Shown: piece after piece, positions 60,508-64,000 of the stretch
How the letters are laid out: each line of letters begins with the position of its first letter
How positions within the stretch are numbered: the stretch's first letter is position 1
DNA from: Kitasatospora cineracea
GTDB taxonomy: Bacteria; Actinomycetota; Actinomycetes; Streptomycetales; Streptomycetaceae
Direction: 5' to 3'
NCBI RefSeq assembly: GCF_003751605.1
Contig: NZ_RJVJ01000003.1
Coordinates: 707,775-771,774, forward strand
DNA: 64,000 bases
Made by a program: the position numbers and the translations under genes
Notes under the pieces: generated by a model
What the model was told of the DNA's origin: nothing
The model's database searches: none
Seen by the model: only the letters and a program-made list of their open reading frames with translations

Positions 60508-61011
60508 TGGCAGCCGCTCCGGCCGCAGTGCTCTGACCTGCCGGAACGGCCGTCAAGGTGCCCGGTGAGTTTCCTTGATGGCCCGCCAAGGAAACTCACC
60601 GGCCACCTCGACGGGCCGGTGAGTTTGACCGGGGCTCTTCCGTTCCCCCTACCGTTTCCTCTACCACGCCTCCTACCGGTCCTGCCATGCCGGGGACGGA
60701 AGAATGGGCACGTCAGGGCCCGGATCCGGGGCCCAGCTAGGGTTCGACATTCCCCTTCTCCCGTCTTTTGCTTTTGGTTTTGGCTTGTGTCGTCTGTTCG
60801 GTTCGGGATGCACGCCTGCGGCGGGCTTTTCTCTTTCTTCGCGTCCGGCTGGAGCCGTCCGCGCGAGTGGTGGAAAGCGGCCGCCGCGGCCGCCGATACA
60901 GGGGCCGGGCCAGGGCCCGGCGCGCGGGCCCGGAACGGGCTCGACGGCTGTCACAGCGGCCGGATATCCCGGAGGAACACCACGCCCGCCCACGCACCTC
61001 GGGAGACGCCC

Positions 61012-62622
61012 GTGCACGCCCCCGCCCGCCTAGCCGAACCCGACGACGACCACGACCAGGCCGACGCCACCCGACCCGAACCGCCCGACCGGATCGCGGT
61101 CCGGCGCGGCAAGCCGAAGGCCAACGACTCCACCAACGCGCTGCGCGCCGAGGTCCTGGGCGCGCTCGGCGTCCTCAAGGTCGCCACCGCCGACCAGCTC
61201 CAGCGCCTGCTGCGCCCCAGCGCGATGTCGAACAAGGCGATCCGCCAGGCGCTGAACGACCTCGCCCGCCAGCACCTGGCCGCCTCCGACGGCAACACCA
61301 AGACCCGGGACAAGACCTGGCGGCTGGAAGGCACCGCCGGACTGGAGGCGGCCGGCCACGTGCTGCGCCTGCCCCGCTCCGAGATGGGCGGCACCACACG
61401 GGGCGCGGGCAGCAGCGGCGCACAGCACGCGATGGCGGTCAACGAGAGCGTGCTCGCCTTCATCCTCGGCGGCACCGCCCCGGGCGCGACCGGCGGCGTC
61501 GGGGGGATCGAGGACTGGGCCACCGAGGTGGAGTTCACCCTGCCCGGCGGCCGCCGCAAGGTCCGCCCGGACGCCCTATGGCAGGCCCCCGAGATCGGCC
61601 TGCCGGTCCTGATGGTCGAGGTCGACCGCTCCACCATGTCGCTGCGCCGCCTGGCGGCGAAGCTGCCCGCCTACCGCGAGCTGTTCCGGGTCAAGGTCAA
61701 GGACAGCGACCCGGCCCTCGCCGACAAGGACCCGGCCGACCGGATGGTGCACTGGTGGCACCGGACCTGGCCCGGCCACACCCGGCCCGGCTACCCGCCC
61801 GTCGCCCTGGTCTTCACCGACGCCAGCACCACCACCCTGACCAACCGCCAGCAGAAGGTCGCCAGCATGTCCGCCGACTGCTGGCAGGGCACCCGCTGGA
61901 CCGTCACCCGAGACGACAACGACGGCGACGGCTGGCGCGAGTACGACGACGCCATCCCCGTCATCGCCACCACCCTGGACCTGCTGACCGAACACGGCCC
62001 CCTCGGCCCCGCCTGGTGGCGCTACGGCCGCCCCGGCCGCCACTCCCTGCTGGACGCCCTCGACAACCCCGACAACCGCGACGCCTACAACCAGCGCCAG
62101 AAAGCCCGCGAGGACAAGGCCCGCCAAGAAGAACGCGAAGCCGCACGCCGACACCGCAAGGCGATGCGCACCCTGGCCTGCGCCGACTGCGGCAACATCC
62201 CCGAACAGGCCACCACCCGGGAGTACGGGCCAGACGGCCGCCAGGACTTCACCCGCCGCCCCCGCGGCCGCTGCTGGGACTGCCACCTCGAACACCAAGA
62301 ACAGCAGGCCGCAGCCGCCCGCGAACGCCTCCACCAAGCCCGCACCGCCAACGCCCAGCTGCGCCCGTGCTGGACGTGCCGGGGCTCCATCGGCGGCGAG
62401 GAGGGCTCGGAGTTGGAGCTGACGCAGAAGGCCGGCCCCGACCGGCTGGAGTGCCCCGGCTGTGAGCACGATCGCCAGGAGAAGCGGCTCGGGCCGCTGG
62501 TGCTGCCCGCGCCGACCAAGCGTGAGCAGATGGCTGCCCTGGTCTCCACCCCCGCCGACCCGTGGTGGGACGTCCGGGTCCTGCACGCCAAGATCTACCC
62601 GGTGAAAGACCGGACAGCATAA
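61012..62622 (+). CDS. replication-relaxation family protein (plasmid type)
   Basis: The 536-residue protein has an N-terminal winged helix, LGALGVLKVATADQLQRLLR then AIRQALNDLARQHLAASDGN, and the family core HAMAVNESVLAFILGG, GGRRKVRPDALWQAP, LMVEVDRSTMSLRRLAAKLP. A C-terminal zinc-ribbon region follows (CADCGNIP, CWDCHLEH, CWTCRG, CPGCEHD). Members occur on streptomycete plasmids and integrative elements and are linked to replication or conjugative DNA handling; the biochemical role is unclear. GTG at 61012 follows GGGAGA; the frame is open to 60391, but that part contains the repeats and is not coding. Confidence 0.85.
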   Translation: MHAPARLAEPDDDHDQADATRPEPPDRIAVRRGKPKANDSTNALRAEVLGALGVLKVATADQLQRLLRPSAMSNKAIRQALNDLARQHLAASDGNTKTRDKTWRLEGTAGLEAAGHVLRLPRSEMGGTTRGAGSSGAQHAMAVNESVLAFILGGTAPGATGGVGGIEDWATEVEFTLPGGRRKVRPDALWQAPEIGLPVLMVEVDRSTMSLRRLAAKLPAYRELFRVKVKDSDPALADKDPADRMVHWWHRTWPGHTRPGYPPVALVFTDASTTTLTNRQQKVASMSADCWQGTRWTVTRDDNDGDGWREYDDAIPVIATTLDLLTEHGPLGPAWWRYGRPGRHSLLDALDNPDNRDAYNQRQKAREDKARQEEREAARRHRKAMRTLACADCGNIPEQATTREYGPDGRQDFTRRPRGRCWDCHLEHQEQQAAAARERLHQARTANAQLRPCWTCRGSIGGEEGSELELTQKAGPDRLECPGCEHDRQEKRLGPLVLPAPTKREQMAALVSTPADPWWDVRVLHAKIYPVKDRTA

Positions 62623-62769
62623 GAAGTCGGCCGTCTTCGTTCCGGTCACCGGCCACGACGGTTCTGCACCTGGCTGCTTCAGAACACCCTCGTTTGCGGT
62701 GAACGGTGTCGGCGATGCTTGCCCGGCCGCTACTCTGGCGGCGATTCTCCAGCCCGCAAAGGAACTGCT

Positions 62770-62812
62770 GTGTCCAGTCAGAAGAAGACAGTCTTTGCCA
62801 CCGTGGTCCTAG
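62770..62812 (+). pseudogene. first codons of a gene interrupted by the IS5 element
   Basis: AAAGGAACTGCT precedes GTG at 62770, which opens SSQKKTVFATVV before the element begins at 62813. Sequence beyond the element (after 63911) can continue as a hydrophobic stretch in one frame (VLIVSVVGSFVGLFMGG), but not in the same frame as the start. The interrupted product is therefore uncertain. Confidence 0.4.
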
Positions 62813-63907
62813 GGCGCGTATCTGGTTGTGATCAATTTGTGGGTTTCGCCCTCGTGGTGGGCCCTGGTCCGGTAGATCGTGTTGTGTGACGCGAGTGCAA
62901 CTGACGGACGCCGAGTGGGAGTTCATCGAGCCGTATCTGCCGGTCGGTGAGTACGGCCCGTACCCCGAGCGGTTGCGTCGGCAGTTCGAGGGTGTGATTT
63001 GGCGGTTTCGGACGGGCGGGCAGTGGCGGGAGGTGCCGGGCGAGTTCGGGGCCTGGTCGACGGTCCACAACCGCTTCCGGCAGTGGAGGGACGCCCGGGT
63101 GTTCGAGGCTCTGCTGGAGGGTGCGATCGCGGAGGCCGCGAAGCGTGGTGAGGTGGACTTGTCGCTGGTCAGCGTGGACTCCACGACCGTTCGGGCCCAC
63201 CACGACGCCGCCGGGATGCACCTGGACCCCGACACGCTCGCCGACCTGGAGAAGGCCGCCGAGGAGGCGGAGAAGGCCCGGCAAAAGGGGCGGCTCGGAG
63301 GGACAAGACGGGCAGAGCGCCGAAGACGACCCGGAGCGGGACGAGCGGCGACGCGTCCGACGCCGGCGCAAGCTCCGGCTGAAGGCTGCCCTGCTCGGGC
63401 GCTCCAGGGGCGGTCAGACCGGCAAGATCCACGTCGTCGGCGAGCGCAGGTGCCGCCCGCTGGTGCTCGTCCTGACGAGGGACAGGCCGCCGACAGCCCG
63501 CAGTTCATCACCGCGCTGAAGAAGATGCGGGTCCGCGGGCCGATCGGCCGCCCGCGCACGCGGCCCGACGCGGTCGCCGGGGACAAGGCCTACTCGTCCT
63601 GCGGCAACCGTTCCTACCTGCGCAAACGCCACATCAAAGCGGTCATCCCGGAGAAGAGGGACCAAGCCGCCAACCGCAAGAAGAAGGGCCGCCAGGGTGG
63701 CAGGCCTGTCAGCCACGACACCGAGCTCTACAAGGAACGGAACACCGTCGAGCGCCTGATCAACAGGCTGAAGGCCTGGCGCGGCATCGCCACCTGGTAT
63801 GACAAAACCCCGGAAAGCTACCTCGCCGGCCTCCACCTCCGTGGCGCGAATGATCTGGATCAAGGACCTCACCAGGACCACCCCTTGATCACGACCAAAT
63901 ACGCTCC
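62813..63907 (+). mobile_element. complete IS5-family element with CTAG target duplication
   Basis: The left end GGCGCGTATCTGGTTGTGAT and the complement of the right end GGAGCGTATTTGGTCGTGAT match at all but four of 20 positions. CTAG flanks the element on both sides (62809-62812 and 63908-63911), the 4-bp target duplication expected of IS5-type elements. Length is 1095 bases. The insertion is therefore recent compared with the other IS remnants here. Confidence 0.9.
62886..63907 (+). pseudogene. IS5-family transposase with two frame shifts
   Basis: The frame from GTG at 62886 gives VQLTDAEWEFIEPYLPVGEY, WRFRTGGQWREVPGEFGAWS and SLVSVDSTTVRAHHDAAG (first catalytic Asp). From about 63285, at AAAAGGGG, homology moves to the next frame: RLKAALLGRSRGGQTGKIHV and RRCRPLVLVLT. 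Near 63480 it returns: GQAADSPQF, DAVAGDKAYSSCGNRSYLRK (second Asp) and NTVERLINRLKAWRGIATWY (Glu). The first shift may be programmed. The second looks like a mutation, so the enzyme is probably dead unless the sequence has an error. Confidence 0.8.
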
Positions 63908-64000
63908 CTAGTACTGCAACGGTGCTTATCGTGTCGGTTGTTGGGTCGTTCGTTGGGCTGTTCATGGGTGGGGAACATATCCGAGGTCGATGCTCGTCGC

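Larger units (their letters stand above)
59125..60627. repeat. about ten copies of CCGGTGAGTTTC in both orientations
   Basis: Copies, some with one change, lie at 59125, 59145, 59271, 59294, 59314, 60562 and 60616 (plus) and 59334, 60371 and 60591 (minus). Two pairs form hairpins: 59314-59345 (12-bp arms) and 60562-60602 (16-bp arms CCGGTGAGTTTCCTTG). They surround the winged-helix gene at 59446-60309. The arrangement is that of iterons or operators bound by a plasmid replication protein. Otherwise 59102-59445 and 60310-61011 hold no gene. Confidence 0.85.

Noticed and set aside
60391..61011. N-terminal 207-codon extension of the replication-relaxation protein
   Set aside because: The open frame covers the tandem repeats and hairpins and is low in family similarity. 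The GTG at 61012 has a ribosome site and gives a normal start.
59446..62622. Toxin-antitoxin or defence island reading of the repeat block
   Set aside because: Neither protein has nuclease, kinase or toxin-like motifs, and the repeats are short and mixed in orientation, unlike a CRISPR or retron. A replicon explains them better.
1..64000. tRNA, rRNA, riboswitch or CRISPR array
   Set aside because: I scanned for T-arm consensus, conserved 16S/23S stretches and regularly spaced 25-40 base repeats and found none that hold.

Overview
The window is very GC-rich actinomycete DNA. Protein content and codon use point to a streptomycete (Streptomyces or Kitasatospora). It reads as an accessory stretch, such as a chromosome arm or an integrated/linear plasmid segment, rather than core chromosome. 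I see no rRNA, tRNA or housekeeping operon, at least six insertion sequences or IS fragments, more than ten decayed genes, and a plasmid-type replication block near the right end. All assignments were made by reading the sequence; no database search was run.

Layout. 1-2138: a MerR regulator cut by the window edge and a secreted PAF-acetylhydrolase-like esterase. 2139-2710: a scar of gene fragments with homologous copies at 42.0 and 55.6 kb. 2711-4030: an ArsR-type regulator divergent from a peptide deformylase, with two identical palindromes between them. 4362-5063: an IS701-type fragment joined to a possible phosphatase fragment. 5118-11954: small hypotheticals, a flavodoxin-like protein, a frameshifted STAS gene, a CYP152-type peroxygenase, an SDR, topoisomerase IB and a LigD-type polymerase domain. 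11989-17720: guanine deaminase, hemerythrin, a wrecked AraC gene cut by an IS5 remnant, a dienelactone-hydrolase-like protein and an MmyB-type regulator. 19405-26073: carotenoid oxygenase, amine oxidase, alcohol dehydrogenase with its LysR regulator, a frameshifted TusA-like gene and a DinB-fold protein. 26355-33392: erythromycin-esterase-like protein, acetyltransferase, and a TetR/APC permease/nitrilase cluster with a clear operator. 33808-36351: mscL plus an FUSC-type membrane protein, and an SRPBCC protein.

The most unusual locus is 37679-40622. Two paralogous beta-rich proteins, each with a long Ser/Thr/Ala alternating segment like a pore-former's membrane hairpin, sit in one operon with a trypsin-like serine protease. 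A defective IS3 lies on one side and a decayed IS630 on the other. I infer a possible protease-activated toxin pair; this is unproven.

From 43.9 to 52.8 kb there is an MprF-like aminoacyl-phospholipid synthase, a DMT-type membrane protein, an ABC exporter, a response regulator, a cation/proton antiporter and a histidine kinase. The two divergent promoter regions of the last four share a repeated box, so they may form one regulon. At 53.0-54.7 kb an AraC regulator is divergent from an alpha/beta hydrolase. From 54.8 to 62.6 kb the DNA is plasmid-like: decayed fragments (DUF5753, STAS, Y-family polymerase, replication-relaxation C-terminus), then a winged-helix protein and a replication-relaxation protein surrounded by about ten copies of a 12-bp motif in both orientations and five 12-bp tandem repeats, a good candidate replication origin. 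The window closes with a complete IS5-family element flanked by a 4-bp CTAG duplication.
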